Source: CAYLUN01 sp964386865
Lineage (GTDB): Bacteria; Verrucomicrobiota; Kiritimatiellia; RFP12; UBA1067
Assembly: GCA_964386865.1 (NCBI GenBank)
Contig: CAYLUN010000057.1
Location: forward strand, 1-35,030
Reading direction: 5' to 3'
DNA length: 35,030 nucleotides
Within the stretch, counting starts at the first letter, position 1. Each line of letters starts with the position of its first letter. Below are positions 24,057 through 33,581 of the stretch, in pieces. The translations under genes were made by a program, and so were the position numbers. Below the pieces are notes generated by a model, which saw only the letters and a list, made by a program, of their open reading frames with translations, did not search any database and had not been told where the DNA came from.

Positions 24057-25709
24057 GTGACGGTGGGAACTGGAACGCGAAAAATAGACGCCGGCGTGCG
24101 CCAAGCGGGCTGGCTGGTTCGGAACGAGCAGGGCGAAACGTTCGGGCCGGTCGACCTTGAGACGCTGATGGCCTGGGCAATCGACGGGCGGCTGGCGCCG
24201 ACCAACGAGGTGTCGCAGAACGGTTCCGACTGGCAGCTCGTGACGGCGCACCGCACGCTCGCGATGGACTGGGTCGCCGAGGTCGCTCCGGGCACCTTCT
24301 ACGGGCCGATCCACGGGCGGGCCTTGGAGGAGCTGATCAAGGACGGCTCCATCCCGCAGGAGAGCGCGTTCTTCGAGCGGCGCGGAGCGGGCGCGGCGGA
24401 CGCGCAGCCGCGTGACGAAGGGCTCAGCGCGCAGGTCGCGCAGCTGGCGGAGCAGGCGGGCGCGGCTCGGGTCGAAGCCGAGTCCGCGCGTGAGCTGCTG
24501 AGGCAGGCGCGGGCCGAGACGGCGGCTTGCCTAGAGCGGGAGCGGCTGGCGCAGCAGCAGGCTTCGTCCCGCGCGGCGCAGCTGGAGCAGGTCCGCCAGG
24601 AGGCGGCCGAGGGCGAGCGGCGGCTGAGGCAGGCGCTCGACGAGCAGGCGCAGCAGGCGCAGCGCAGCCTGTCGGCTTACGAGGGGCAGGTGAGGCTGGC
24701 GCAGCAGCAGGTAGCCGCCTACGCGGCGCAGGTGGAGCAGGCGCGGCAGGCCAGCGCGGCGGCCGAATCCCGCTTGAGCGCGACCGCAAAGCAGATGTCC
24801 GAGCAGGCCGAGCAGGCGCGGCAGGCCAGCGCGGCGGCCGAATTCCGCTTGAGCGCGACCGCAAAGCAGATGTCCGAGCAGGCCGAGCAGGCGCGCGCGA
24901 CCGAGCGCCAGCTGACCGCCAAGGCCGAGGCGCTGGAGCGCACGCTGGACGCGCTCCGCAAGGAGCACGCGTCCGTCGCGGCGGCCGCGGCCGAGCTGCG
25001 CGCCGAGCGCGCGGCGGCGGGTGTGGCGTCCGAGGCCAGCGCGCGCGCGTTCGAGTCCGAGCGCCAGGAGCTGCGCGCCGCGCTGAGCCATGCGCAGGCC
25101 GAGAAAGCGCTGCGCGAGGCGAGGCTGTCGCAGCTCGAAAAAGCGCTGACGTGCGCCGAGGGCGCCGGGGCCGACCGGGGCGAGCTGCAGGGCCGCGTGT
25201 TCGCGCTGAGCGCGGAGCTGGACGGCTTGCGGCTGGCGCTGAGTGGAGAGAAGGACGCGGCCCAGCAGGCGGAGGCGCGCTGCGCGACCCTCGAGAAGGC
25301 GCTGGACGAGATGAAGGCCCAGCGCGGCGCCGGCGAGCTGTCGGCCGGCGAGCTGCGCGCCGAGCTTCGGCAGATCAAGGTTCAGCTCGAAGCGCTGGAC
25401 GCGTGGGCGCGGGACACGGCGGCGCGCGCCGCCGCCCGCCCGCAGAGCCCGCCCGTCGAGCGAGTCTACGTCGAGGCGGTTCCGGTCGAGGTGCTGCCGC
25501 CGGAGCGGCCCAAGGCGCCGCCGGCCAAGCCGCCCGAAGCGGAGCGGCCGCCGCCCGACCGCCAGCAGAAGCCGCCCGACCCGCCTCCGCCCAGCTCCTC
25601 CGCGCGCGCGCCTTCTGGACTCTCGATGGCTGAGCTCGAGCATCAGGCGCGGCGCGAGCTGGAGCGCCTCGGCGCTCAGGGCGCGAGCCTCTTCAAGCGA
25701 AAGAAGTGA
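24057..25709 (+). CDS. Double-GYF-domain coiled-coil protein 1
   Basis: This protein has 550 residues from the GTG at 24057 (GAAGAG upstream); an in-frame GTG at 23961 would add 32 residues that look non-coding. There are two tandem GYF_2 (DUF4339-like) domains. Residues 19-60 read GWLVRNEQGETFGPVDLETL and GRLAPTNEVSQNGSDW; residues 72-108 read WVAEVAPGTFYGPIHGRALE. GYF-type domains generally bind proline-rich peptides. Residues about 122-470 form a long Ala/Glu/Gln-rich coiled coil containing an exact 25-residue tandem duplication (229-278). About 475-530 is proline-rich (PPERPKAPPAKPPEAERPPP), so the protein contains both a putative proline-binding module and a potential ligand for it. It ends in a basic FKRKK. 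No membrane segment. Structural or scaffolding role presumed. Confidence 0.75.
   Translation: MTVGTGTRKIDAGVRQAGWLVRNEQGETFGPVDLETLMAWAIDGRLAPTNEVSQNGSDWQLVTAHRTLAMDWVAEVAPGTFYGPIHGRALEELIKDGSIPQESAFFERRGAGAADAQPRDEGLSAQVAQLAEQAGAARVEAESARELLRQARAETAACLERERLAQQQASSRAAQLEQVRQEAAEGERRLRQALDEQAQQAQRSLSAYEGQVRLAQQQVAAYAAQVEQARQASAAAESRLSATAKQMSEQAEQARQASAAAEFRLSATAKQMSEQAEQARATERQLTAKAEALERTLDALRKEHASVAAAAAELRAERAAAGVASEASARAFESERQELRAALSHAQAEKALREARLSQLEKALTCAEGAGADRGELQGRVFALSAELDGLRLALSGEKDAAQQAEARCATLEKALDEMKAQRGAGELSAGELRAELRQIKVQLEALDAWARDTAARAAARPQSPPVERVYVEAVPVEVLPPERPKAPPAKPPEAERPPPDRQQKPPDPPPPSSSARAPSGLSMAELEHQARRELERLGAQGASLFKRKK
24741..24890 (+). repeat. 75-bp tandem duplication inside double-GYF protein 1
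   Basis: 24741-24815 and 24816-24890 are identical except for one base (AATCCC versus AATTCC, Ser to Phe). Each unit encodes 25 residues (ARQASAAAE-[SF]-RLSATAKQM then SEQAEQ). 74 of 75 identity points to a very recent duplication, or to a repeat kept uniform by recombination. Confidence 0.9.
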
Positions 25710-25774
25710 CGCCATACGCTGATCCGGCGAACCGCGAACCTCTCCAACCCGTAACCCCCAACCAGTAACATCTT

Positions 25775-27646
25775 ATGTCGGACTCACAGCAAGAGAAGGA
25801 AGACGCCCGCCAGTGGTTCCTGCGAACCGGGGGCGAATCGGTCTTTGGCCCCGTCTCGACGCAGGGGCTCGTCGTTTGGGCGGAGCAGGGGCGTATTCTG
25901 CCCGGCCACGAAGTGTCATCTGACCGGAAGAAGTGGGTGCAGGCGGTGGCGCTGGAGCTGCTCGACATGCGGTGGTATGTGGACGACGGGGGCGGCGAGC
26001 TCCGCGGGCCGCTCAACAAGCTGGCAGCCGAAGCCCTGATCAAGAGCGGGAAGGTGCGCGAGAACGCCCAGCTCGTCTCGGCCGACGACGTGGAGACGCC
26101 CGCCGTCAGCGACAAAGGCGCCAGGCACGCCGAGAAGGCGATGCACGAGCCCGTGCCCGAGGAGGTGCTGCGCGTCCGCGTCCGCGAGCTTGAGGCGATG
26201 GTGTCGGGCCAGCGCGAGCGTCTGGCCAAACTGTCCAACGCGGACGCGATCGAGACGGTGCAGCACGAGCGCGACGTGCTCGCGTCGCTGGTGAAGGAAA
26301 TGGAGGGCCAGCGCGACACGATCCTGAAGAACGCGGAAAAGGACGCGCGCGCGAGCGAGCGCAAGCAGGAGGTGCTGCGCCAGCAGATCAAGAAGCTGGA
26401 GCAGCAGCTCGAAGACACGCACAGCCGTCTGCAGCTTTCGGAGCAGGTCGCGGACGGCCACGCCGTCGCGACCGCCGACACGGTGGCCGCCGCGCGCGAA
26501 GCGGGCGACGCCCGTGCGGCTGAGCTGACGCGCGAACTGGAGGCGCTGCGGGAGCGGCTGGCGGACGCCGAACGCGCCCGCGTGCAGGCCGAGGCGCGGC
26601 GGAGCGAAAGCGAGCTCGAGGCCGGAGCGCTGCGGGCGAAGCTGGCTGACGGCGAGCGGGCGCTAAACGAGTCCGCCGCGCAAGCCGACGTGTTTGAGGC
26701 CGAGCTGGCGCGCGAAGTCGCTGAGCGCAAGAAGCGCGCCGTGGAGCTGGAGCAGGCGGTCGCCTTCCATGAGCGTCGCGCCGAGGAGTCCGCGCAGATC
26801 CTGTCTGTCCGCGAGGCCGAGCTGGCCGGGGCTCGGAGCCGCGCCGAGGCGTGCGAGCGCGCGCGCGCCGAGGCCGAGGCGCTCGCGCGCGCAGCCGAGC
26901 AGCGGGCGCGCGAGGCCGAGTCTTCGTTCGCCGAGCTGCTGGACGTGGCCAATGCGCGCGACGCGGCCAGCCTCGACAAGATCGCGGCTCTGGAAAAGGC
27001 CTGCTCCCAGTCGCCGGAGGAGACGGCGCGCTTCTTCGCGGATCAGGCGGCGGTGTACGATCTGGTGAAGGACGAGGTTGAAGAGCTTTCGCGGTCGCTG
27101 GAGCTGGAGCGGACGCACGTCGAGCAGCTGCGGGAGTGGAGCGTGCAGCGGCAGCAGGCGCTGACCGAACGCCGGCAGGCGCTGCTCAAGCAGCTCGGAA
27201 GCAGCCCCGCCGACATGACGCGGCGGGCGGTGCGCGAGCAGCCGTCCGACCCGAATGCGGCGCGGCTGCGCACGGAGTTTGACAACCTCCGGGTGTCGCA
27301 CGAGCGCGAGATGCGGCAGGCGGAGGATCGGGAGCGCGACCTGCAGCGCAAGCTGCGCGTTTTCGAGGCCGAGTCGGGCAAGCTGCAGAATCTGGTGGTC
27401 GAAGGCGAAAAGACGGGCCGCCGCCTGCAGGAGCTCGCTGAGGTGCTCCGCAAGCGCGAGCAGGAGCTGGCCGACGAGCGCAAGAACCGCGATGCCGAGC
27501 GCGAGCAGTTCCAGGGCAGCCAGCAGGCCCTGCTCATGCGCCTCGACTCGCTGGAGAAGGCGTCCCGGCCCGAAACGCCCGACGAGATCCAGGCGGCCGA
27601 CGCCCGCAACGTCAAAATCGCCGCTTGGATGCGCCTGAAGAAGTGA
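25775..27646 (+). CDS. Double-GYF-domain coiled-coil protein 2
   Basis: This 623-residue protein is a tandem paralogue of the preceding gene, 65 nt after it. Residues 14-60 (WFLRTGGESVFGPVSTQGLV, GRILPGHEVSSDRKKW) and 66-104 (RWYVDDGGGELRGPLNKL) are two GYF_2-like domains in the same arrangement. Residues about 130-610 are almost entirely charged coiled coil (many LEQQLED, EALRERLADAE heptads), ending near WMRLKK. No signal peptide or membrane helix, so cytoplasmic. Unlike protein 1 it lacks the proline-rich tail, so it could bind protein 1's tail through its GYF domains while both coils associate. No strong ribosome site is visible before the ATG, which fits translation linked to the upstream gene. 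Function unknown. Confidence 0.75.
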   Translation: MSDSQQEKEDARQWFLRTGGESVFGPVSTQGLVVWAEQGRILPGHEVSSDRKKWVQAVALELLDMRWYVDDGGGELRGPLNKLAAEALIKSGKVRENAQLVSADDVETPAVSDKGARHAEKAMHEPVPEEVLRVRVRELEAMVSGQRERLAKLSNADAIETVQHERDVLASLVKEMEGQRDTILKNAEKDARASERKQEVLRQQIKKLEQQLEDTHSRLQLSEQVADGHAVATADTVAAAREAGDARAAELTRELEALRERLADAERARVQAEARRSESELEAGALRAKLADGERALNESAAQADVFEAELAREVAERKKRAVELEQAVAFHERRAEESAQILSVREAELAGARSRAEACERARAEAEALARAAEQRAREAESSFAELLDVANARDAASLDKIAALEKACSQSPEETARFFADQAAVYDLVKDEVEELSRSLELERTHVEQLREWSVQRQQALTERRQALLKQLGSSPADMTRRAVREQPSDPNAARLRTEFDNLRVSHEREMRQAEDRERDLQRKLRVFEAESGKLQNLVVEGEKTGRRLQELAEVLRKREQELADERKNRDAEREQFQGSQQALLMRLDSLEKASRPETPDEIQAADARNVKIAAWMRLKK

Positions 27647-27726
27647 GCTCGGCACAGGCTCCGGCGCGGCGCGAGCCTACCACGCCTGAAAAACGCCGAA
27701 CCACCGGCGGCTGTTGGAGTCGCTGC

Positions 27727-30609
27727 CTAAAAATTGACGGTCTCCTGCCAGCCCGCCGGAGCGGTCGTCATGAACGTGACGACGCCTTGGGGGTCGAACG
27801 CGTCCGAGCGGGCATAGCGGATCATGCCGTCCAGCAGGCACGTGCCCTCAGGCGTGCCGGAGAGCAGGTCGAGGCCGAACGTCAGCAGCGCCCGCCCCGC
27901 GCCGATCCGCGCCTCGCCCGCGTAGAGGAAGTAACCGTTCAGCCCTTCGCCGACGGCCATCATCTCGTCGGCACGCATGCCGGCGAGCGGCAGCGCCAAG
28001 CCCTGCTTCAGAATCCGGAAGGCCAGCGGCGAGAGCGCGCCGTCGTGCGGGAAGTCGCCCCAGGCGGGGTGCGTCGCGAAAGCCGTCCCCACCTGGCTGC
28101 CCATCGACCACCAGCCGAGGCTCACGTTCGGCTTGCCGCCTGTTCCGTTGACCAGGAGCACCCGCCGGCCGGCCGCCAGGGCGGGGCCGACATCGGGCGA
28201 GCCGATCCGGGAGATGAGCAGCGCCGCTTGCCCGGCGGCGGGCGCGTCCGCTGCGACGAGTCCCACGTACAACTTTTCCAGCGCAGGCATCAGCGCCCGG
28301 GAGGCCGCGATGCCGGCTCCGTCCAGGCGCGCGCGCGTCGGGAAGAGCCAGAAGTCCCAGGCGTTGCTAGCCGACGGCTCGCGCGGGCGCTCGCCCTCCA
28401 CCACCTGAACAGCGAGGGTGGCGTGGCAGGCTTTTGAGAACGCCGGGATCGAGATCGCCGCCTCCGCCAACAACCGCGTGCTGCCGAGCTCGACGTCGCC
28501 GCCGGGGCAGGTGCCCTGCGCGAGGACCGCGTCGCCCGCCCGCAGCGCCCAGTGCACGGTTGCCTGCCGCAGGGGCTCGCCGCCGTAGTGCGATATCCAA
28601 AAGTCCGCCTGGAGGGTGTCGCCGCAGACTGCGATGCGCGCGTCGGGATCGGTCGTGAGCAGGAGCGCGGTCGGCCCGTTGAACAGGCGGAACGCCTCCG
28701 GCGTCGAGCCGTTGCGCTTCGGCTCCCAAAAGGCGTTGAAGAGCCCCTGCGCGCTGTAGGTCTTGCCCTGCCGGACGATCACGTCGACGATCGTCCAGAA
28801 GTCGTAGCCGTCGCAGGCGGGGTCGAAGCGGGCGGACTCGATCCCGCGCTTCTGATAATAGCGCTGAAGCGCATGCGCGGCATCTTGACAGGCGTCGCCC
28901 CAGCGCCGGTCGAGCCCGGCCTCCTGCAGCCAGCCGTCGCGCGTGGCGAGCGTGACGGGGGGCTGCATGACCCCCGAAAAGCGGGGCTCCAGCCGCGGGT
29001 CCTGCTTGACGCTCAGGTTCAGGTACTCGTGAGCCACGAAGGGCGCGTCGCACGCGAAAGAACCGGACTTCCAGACGTTGATCGGCCCGTTGCGGAAGTC
29101 GGAGTTTTCGGGCGTGTTGTAGTTTCCGTCCTGATGGAGCATAAGGCGGTCAGGGTCGAGCCGCTTGGCGAGCGCGTAGATCTCTTTGTCCAGCGGCTTG
29201 CCGAGCAGGCCTTCGTTGCCCGTGCAGTAGGTGGTGAAGGAGACGTGACGGCGGTAGTGCTGGTAGAGCTCGGTCAGGTCCCGCAGCGGGTCGAACGCGA
29301 ACGCCTCGGTCGGGTAGTCGCCGTAGTAGGGCAGCTCCGGCTGAACCATGATGCCCGCCTCATCCGCCGCCTCAAAGTACTCCGGCACCTCGCAGTGCGT
29401 GTGCAGGCGGACGTAGTTGAAGCCTGCGGCGCGGGCCGTCTTGAGGTGCTTGAGGTGCTCTTCCCTCGAGGCGGGAGAGGCGAGCGTCAGCGGGTAGACG
29501 AAGTCGTCGCCGAAGCCGCGCACGAAGAAGGGCTTGCCGTTCAGGAAGAAGCGGTCGCCGCGCACCTCGATTTTGCGCACGCCGAACCGCTCCGTCCAGC
29601 CATGCACCGGCGTGTCGCCTTCGCACAGGGTGATTTCGGCGACGTAGAGCGAAGGCGATTCCGGCGACCACGGGCGGAAGGGCGCGAGCGGTACGCGGCA
29701 CGTCACCTCGGCCGCCTGCGCGTCAGTCGCGAACGTCACGGGCGCGGACGCCACAGAGGGAACCCCCCCAGCGCGGGCGGCCTCTGGCGGGCGGACCTCC
29801 GTGTCCACCGCCGTGACGCTCACGCGCAGCGCCGGATGTTTCAGTCTGCCGGCGGCCGTTGCGTAGGCGACCGTAGCGTGGATCTCCGCCTCCTGCTTGT
29901 CGAAGTCGCCGCACACCCACGCGTCATCAATCCGGGTGTCGGGCGTGGCCTCGAGCTCCACGTCGCGGTAGAGCCCGCCGAAGCGGTGCGTGGAGCTGAA
30001 GAGGCCTTTGCGGCTCGGCGCCGCGCTGTTGACCGCAGCGACCACGACGGCCTGCGTGCCGGGCTGGACGAGGTCGGTGATGTCATACTTGTAGGTGCCG
30101 CAGTAGGTGTCGGACCAGGCCGCGGGCGTGCTGTTCACCCAGAACCAGCCCTGCGAGCGCACGCCGCCGACTTTGAGCCAAACACGCTTGCCCTGCCAGG
30201 CGGAGGGGATGTCCACCGTCTTGCGGTACCAGGCCTCGCCTTCGTAAATGTGGCGCAGCGGCTTGGCGCAGTGGTCCCATTTGCAGTCCCACGAGTTGCC
30301 CATGCCGGGGCTGCCCACGCCTTGCGCCTCCCAGCAGCCGGGCACGTGAATCGTTCGCGCGTCCGGCCACGGTTTGGCGTAGAAGGCGCGCCACCCCGGG
30401 TGGCGCGAAGGGGCGGTTTCTTTTGTGACGAACTCCCAGTCGCCGCGCAGCGAGAGCACCTGCTGAGAGGTCGAGCGCAGGGCGGGGTTCACGACGGCAG
30501 GCAAGGCCTTCCGGTAGCCCCACGTGTCGGGGCCGGAAAGCGGCGCGTCGGGCTGCCCGGCGGCGTGCGTCGCGGCACACAGGCAGAGGAAAACAGCCAG
30601 AGGTTTCAT
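27727..30609 (-). CDS. Secreted glycoside hydrolase family 2 enzyme
   Basis: This protein has 960 residues with a signal peptide at 1-18 (MKPLAVFLCLCAATHAAG). The sugar-binding jelly-roll domain (about 50-220; GDWEFV, WYRKTVDIP) and an immunoglobulin-like domain (about 225-345) are followed by the TIM barrel (about 350-620). RGDRFFLNGKPFFVRGFG is the typical barrel entry. Acid/base Glu466 is in TGNEGLLG and the likely nucleophile is Glu528 (VAHEYL). A C-terminal extension of roughly 300 residues follows (beta-sandwich, then a Rossmann-like stretch AALLISRIGSP and RRVLLVNGTGG). GH2 covers beta-galactosidases, glucuronidases and mannosidases; specificity is not evident. It lies 33 nt downstream of the GH78-like gene in the same operon. 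GGAAGGACGGAG precedes the start. Confidence 0.9.
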   Translation of the reverse strand: MKPLAVFLCLCAATHAAGQPDAPLSGPDTWGYRKALPAVVNPALRSTSQQVLSLRGDWEFVTKETAPSRHPGWRAFYAKPWPDARTIHVPGCWEAQGVGSPGMGNSWDCKWDHCAKPLRHIYEGEAWYRKTVDIPSAWQGKRVWLKVGGVRSQGWFWVNSTPAAWSDTYCGTYKYDITDLVQPGTQAVVVAAVNSAAPSRKGLFSSTHRFGGLYRDVELEATPDTRIDDAWVCGDFDKQEAEIHATVAYATAAGRLKHPALRVSVTAVDTEVRPPEAARAGGVPSVASAPVTFATDAQAAEVTCRVPLAPFRPWSPESPSLYVAEITLCEGDTPVHGWTERFGVRKIEVRGDRFFLNGKPFFVRGFGDDFVYPLTLASPASREEHLKHLKTARAAGFNYVRLHTHCEVPEYFEAADEAGIMVQPELPYYGDYPTEAFAFDPLRDLTELYQHYRRHVSFTTYCTGNEGLLGKPLDKEIYALAKRLDPDRLMLHQDGNYNTPENSDFRNGPINVWKSGSFACDAPFVAHEYLNLSVKQDPRLEPRFSGVMQPPVTLATRDGWLQEAGLDRRWGDACQDAAHALQRYYQKRGIESARFDPACDGYDFWTIVDVIVRQGKTYSAQGLFNAFWEPKRNGSTPEAFRLFNGPTALLLTTDPDARIAVCGDTLQADFWISHYGGEPLRQATVHWALRAGDAVLAQGTCPGGDVELGSTRLLAEAAISIPAFSKACHATLAVQVVEGERPREPSASNAWDFWLFPTRARLDGAGIAASRALMPALEKLYVGLVAADAPAAGQAALLISRIGSPDVGPALAAGRRVLLVNGTGGKPNVSLGWWSMGSQVGTAFATHPAWGDFPHDGALSPLAFRILKQGLALPLAGMRADEMMAVGEGLNGYFLYAGEARIGAGRALLTFGLDLLSGTPEGTCLLDGMIRYARSDAFDPQGVVTFMTTAPAGWQETVNF

Positions 30610-30642
30610 GGCTCCGTCCTTCCGACGCGCAGGGCGTCGACG

Positions 30643-33129
30643 CTAGTTGACCGGCTGCGCGCCGGGCTTGAGGGGCGTGGTGACCCCGCTCCAGACGAAC
30701 TCGCCGGCCAGGCCGGGGGGCAATGTGACCGTGCCGGTGACGCCGCCCTTGCCGTCGAAGGTGAGATCCGTCTCGATCAGGCCGTCCGGGTGCGGCGTCT
30801 TGCTGGCGATCTTCGTGAGCGTGCCGGGGCAGGGCGCGACGCGCACGCGGCTGAAGCCGGGCGCGGCGGGACGCACGCCCGCGAGGCCGGTGTGCAGGAA
30901 GGTGATGGGGTGTGAGCCCCACGCGTGGCAGTCGCTGCGGGCCTCGCCCGGCGCTTCCATCGGCGTGCAGAGGCCCTGCTTCACATACTCATTCCAGAGG
31001 TCGAGCCGCTTGAGAAAGAGGTCGGCGCGGCCGAACTTGAAGTAGGTTTCGAAGAGGTAGTGCGAGAAGTAGACCGTGCAGCGGGCGAGGTCGCTCGCGG
31101 AGACGAGCCCCTCGTAGGCCCGCGTGGCGCGCGCGGGCGGCAGGGCGTCGGCCAGCAGCGCGAGGCACTGGCTGTGCTCGCTGAAGAGCGTCTGCTTGGT
31201 GTCGTCCGCCAGCAGGCCGCGCGCCTCGCTCCAGAAGGTCTGCTGGAGGGCGGCGGTGACGGTGGCGGCCTTGTCGCGGCAGCGCTTCGCGAGCAGCGGC
31301 TCGCCGAGCGCGTCTTCGATCTCAGCGGAGGCGAGCAGCGCGTGCAGGTAGAAGAGGTTGTTGGGGGCGCTGAGGGCCGAGCCGTCGGGCGCGTTGCCGG
31401 TCTTCCAGGTCGGCACCCAGTCGATGAACGACCAGCCGGGCAGGTTCGCGAGCAGGCCGTCGGCGCGCTCGTAGCAGGCGACGCCGCTGAGGAGGCCGCG
31501 CAGGCCGAGCGCCTTGGCCTTGAGCCACGCGGGGTCGCAGCGCCGCCACTGGAGGCAGTCGCGCAGCATCAGGGGCCAGATCAGGGAGTAGGTGACCGAG
31601 TCCTGCGTGCCCCACGTGGGGTAGTTCATGCCGATGAGGCCGCTGTCGCGGCGCGAGTAGTCGAAGAGGTCGATGGCTCGCAGGGTCAGGCGCGGGTCGG
31701 CGCTGAGCACGTGGTTGACGAGCATCTGCACGCGCGTGTCGCCGGGGTACATCTGCTGCTCGTAGTAGGGGCAGTCGACATAGGTCTCGTGCATGCACAT
31801 CTGCATGCCGCGGAGGGCGATCTTACGGATGCCCGCCACGCGCGCGTCGTCGCAGGCGAAGGCGTCGTCGCCCTCGACGGGGTAGCGGTTCTCGTCGATC
31901 GCGACCGTGCGGAGCGTCAGCGGCTCATCGCCGGTGGTGACGCGCAGGGCGCACCAGCGTCCGCAGCGCCACCAGAAGGGCGAGAAGCGCGCGCCGGCGC
32001 GGCCGTCGGGCCGTGCCGTGTCATCCACGCCGGGCAGGGTCTTGCCGTCGAAGGCGTTACGGTCGCCCTTCTTCTTCTGGCCGTCGACGAGGGCCTCGGC
32101 CCAGGACCAGACGACGCGGCTGCCCTTGCCGCCGTCGAGTGCGAGCTGCGGGTAGGCGCAATAGTAGTCGCCGAGATCCCAGAGCGCCGTGACGCTGGTG
32201 TTCGGCGGCACGGTGAGCGGGCGGCCGTCGCTGACCAGCGCCTGCCAGGCGGCGCGCTCCGGCGCGGCGGCGTGCTGCGCGGTGAAGGCGAGGGCGGGGT
32301 CGGACGACGGGGCCACGGCGACGATGCGGCCGGGCGCGGCGCGGCGGCTGAGCTGGTCGGGCAGGACAGATGGGTAGAGGTGCCAGCCCGGCGTGCTGAT
32401 GCCGTACACGGTGGCCCTCACCTGCTCGCGGATCACGATGGCCTTGGTATAGGGCCCGGTCTGCCACGAGGGGCCGCAGCCGGCCATGTCGAACTGCGCG
32501 CCGGTGGCGAAGGGGCCGACCGAGGGCGGGGTCAGGGCCGCGCCGGGAAGCTCGGCGACCTCCCAGTCGGCCTTGCCGGTGGTGAGCGCCTTGTCGTAGG
32601 GGCCTTCGGCCTTGAGGATGAAGCCGCCGCGCCAGCTGATCTGCGCCCACGGCGCGTACGGGCCGAGCCAGCAGACCACGGCTTCGAGGGTGTGGCTGCC
32701 GGCCGGGAGCGCGACGTCGTAGGTCGCGAAGCTCCAGTGGCTGACGTCGCCGCGGTCCGGGCCGCGGGCGATGCGCGCGCCGTCGCACTGCAGCTCGAAG
32801 CGCTCGTCGGCGCTGACGTGCAGGCGGAGCGGCTTCGTGGCGTCGGACACCGTGAACGTCTTGCGGAAGCGCAGGAACACGGGGCGCGTCCACGCGAGCG
32901 GGAACGACTGGACGTTGACGCTGCGGTGGGCGGAGCGGTTGGCGGCGATGCGGGCCGCGTCGCCGTTCGCTTCCGGGTGCCAGAGCCACGCGGCGGAGTC
33001 GATCGGCTCCAGCGGCCGCAGATTGGTGTCGCCGGGCAAGACGCGGCGGGGCAGAAAGACTTTGTCGGCGCGTACGGGCGGCAGGTCGGCCTGGGCGGCG
33101 AGCGCGGCGGCGAGCAGAAGGGCGGTCAT
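30643..33129 (-). CDS. Secreted GH78-like alpha-L-rhamnosidase
   Basis: This protein has 828 residues with a short signal peptide (1-14). AGGAG lies 8 nt before the ATG. The N-terminal half has beta-sandwich domains (RFRKTFTVSDA at about 87-97; LHVSADERFELQCDG). The catalytic (alpha/alpha)6 barrel starts near 425. DCPYYEQQMYPGD (452-464) corresponds to the GH78 signature around the catalytic acid, with Glu457 the likely general acid. Glu725 (PMEAPGEARS, followed by HAWGSHP) lies where the general base is expected. A final beta domain (PGFSRVRVAPCPG) closes the protein as in other GH78 enzymes. Its start overlaps the vapC stop by 4 nt and it precedes the GH2 gene, implying co-expression. Likely role: release of rhamnose from a plant or algal glycan. 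Confidence 0.88.
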   Translation of the reverse strand: MTALLLAAALAAQADLPPVRADKVFLPRRVLPGDTNLRPLEPIDSAAWLWHPEANGDAARIAANRSAHRSVNVQSFPLAWTRPVFLRFRKTFTVSDATKPLRLHVSADERFELQCDGARIARGPDRGDVSHWSFATYDVALPAGSHTLEAVVCWLGPYAPWAQISWRGGFILKAEGPYDKALTTGKADWEVAELPGAALTPPSVGPFATGAQFDMAGCGPSWQTGPYTKAIVIREQVRATVYGISTPGWHLYPSVLPDQLSRRAAPGRIVAVAPSSDPALAFTAQHAAAPERAAWQALVSDGRPLTVPPNTSVTALWDLGDYYCAYPQLALDGGKGSRVVWSWAEALVDGQKKKGDRNAFDGKTLPGVDDTARPDGRAGARFSPFWWRCGRWCALRVTTGDEPLTLRTVAIDENRYPVEGDDAFACDDARVAGIRKIALRGMQMCMHETYVDCPYYEQQMYPGDTRVQMLVNHVLSADPRLTLRAIDLFDYSRRDSGLIGMNYPTWGTQDSVTYSLIWPLMLRDCLQWRRCDPAWLKAKALGLRGLLSGVACYERADGLLANLPGWSFIDWVPTWKTGNAPDGSALSAPNNLFYLHALLASAEIEDALGEPLLAKRCRDKAATVTAALQQTFWSEARGLLADDTKQTLFSEHSQCLALLADALPPARATRAYEGLVSASDLARCTVYFSHYLFETYFKFGRADLFLKRLDLWNEYVKQGLCTPMEAPGEARSDCHAWGSHPITFLHTGLAGVRPAAPGFSRVRVAPCPGTLTKIASKTPHPDGLIETDLTFDGKGGVTGTVTLPPGLAGEFVWSGVTTPLKPGAQPVN

Positions 33130-33581
33130 GTGTGGGCTCCTCGGGTTGGGGTGTCGGAAAGAGGGTTCTCAAAGCGAAGGCCCTCGAAACGCGCAAAGTC
33201 GCAGTCGGCGGAACACAAGACAAGTCCGTGCTCGATCGCAAGAGCCGCCAGATGGGCGTCAGCGACAAGCTTATGCGTCATTCCGTAGGCGGTCAACAGA
33301 CGGTTCAGAAGTGCTTCATGTTGCTGTGTCGCGCAGGGTATCCAGACATTTTCGCAGGACAACCAGAACTGGGCTTGGCGCCACGCTTGGTTGACGGAAA
33401 GGCACGGTACAAGCACGCGTGGGTTGGAGGCCAGACGTACAAATGCGGTGACGCTTTCCCAGGGTATGCCGACGCGGGCGTCGCCGTTCAGGCAGGAGTC
33501 GAGCCATGTCTTCGCCCGTCGATGCGAGGGAAACACATCGAAAGAGGAGTACAGCAGCAGGTTGGCGTCCAAGAGCCTCAT
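33126..33581 (-). CDS. vapC: PIN-domain ribonuclease toxin (VapC family)
   Basis: This protein has 151 residues. PIN-domain acidic residues are present: Asp5 (LLDANLLLY), Glu42 (WESVTAF), Asp108 (VADAHLAALAIEHG) and Asp126/Asp128 (SADCDF). VapC toxins are Mg2+-dependent RNases, usually cutting tRNA or rRNA, held in check by the antitoxin encoded just upstream. The vapB stop overlaps this start by 4 nt, as in most vapBC pairs. Unusually, its own stop also overlaps the start of the GH78-like gene by 4 nt. All catalytic residues are intact, so it is probably functional. Confidence 0.88.
   Translation of the reverse strand: MRLLDANLLLYSSFDVFPSHRRAKTWLDSCLNGDARVGIPWESVTAFVRLASNPRVLVPCLSVNQAWRQAQFWLSCENVWIPCATQQHEALLNRLLTAYGMTHKLVADAHLAALAIEHGLVLCSADCDFARFEGLRFENPLSDTPTRGAHT

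Noticed and set aside
25725..25770. Repeated CCAACC-GTAAC-like motifs between the two double-GYF genes
   Set aside because: Two imperfect short copies only; no structure or spacing that supports a function.
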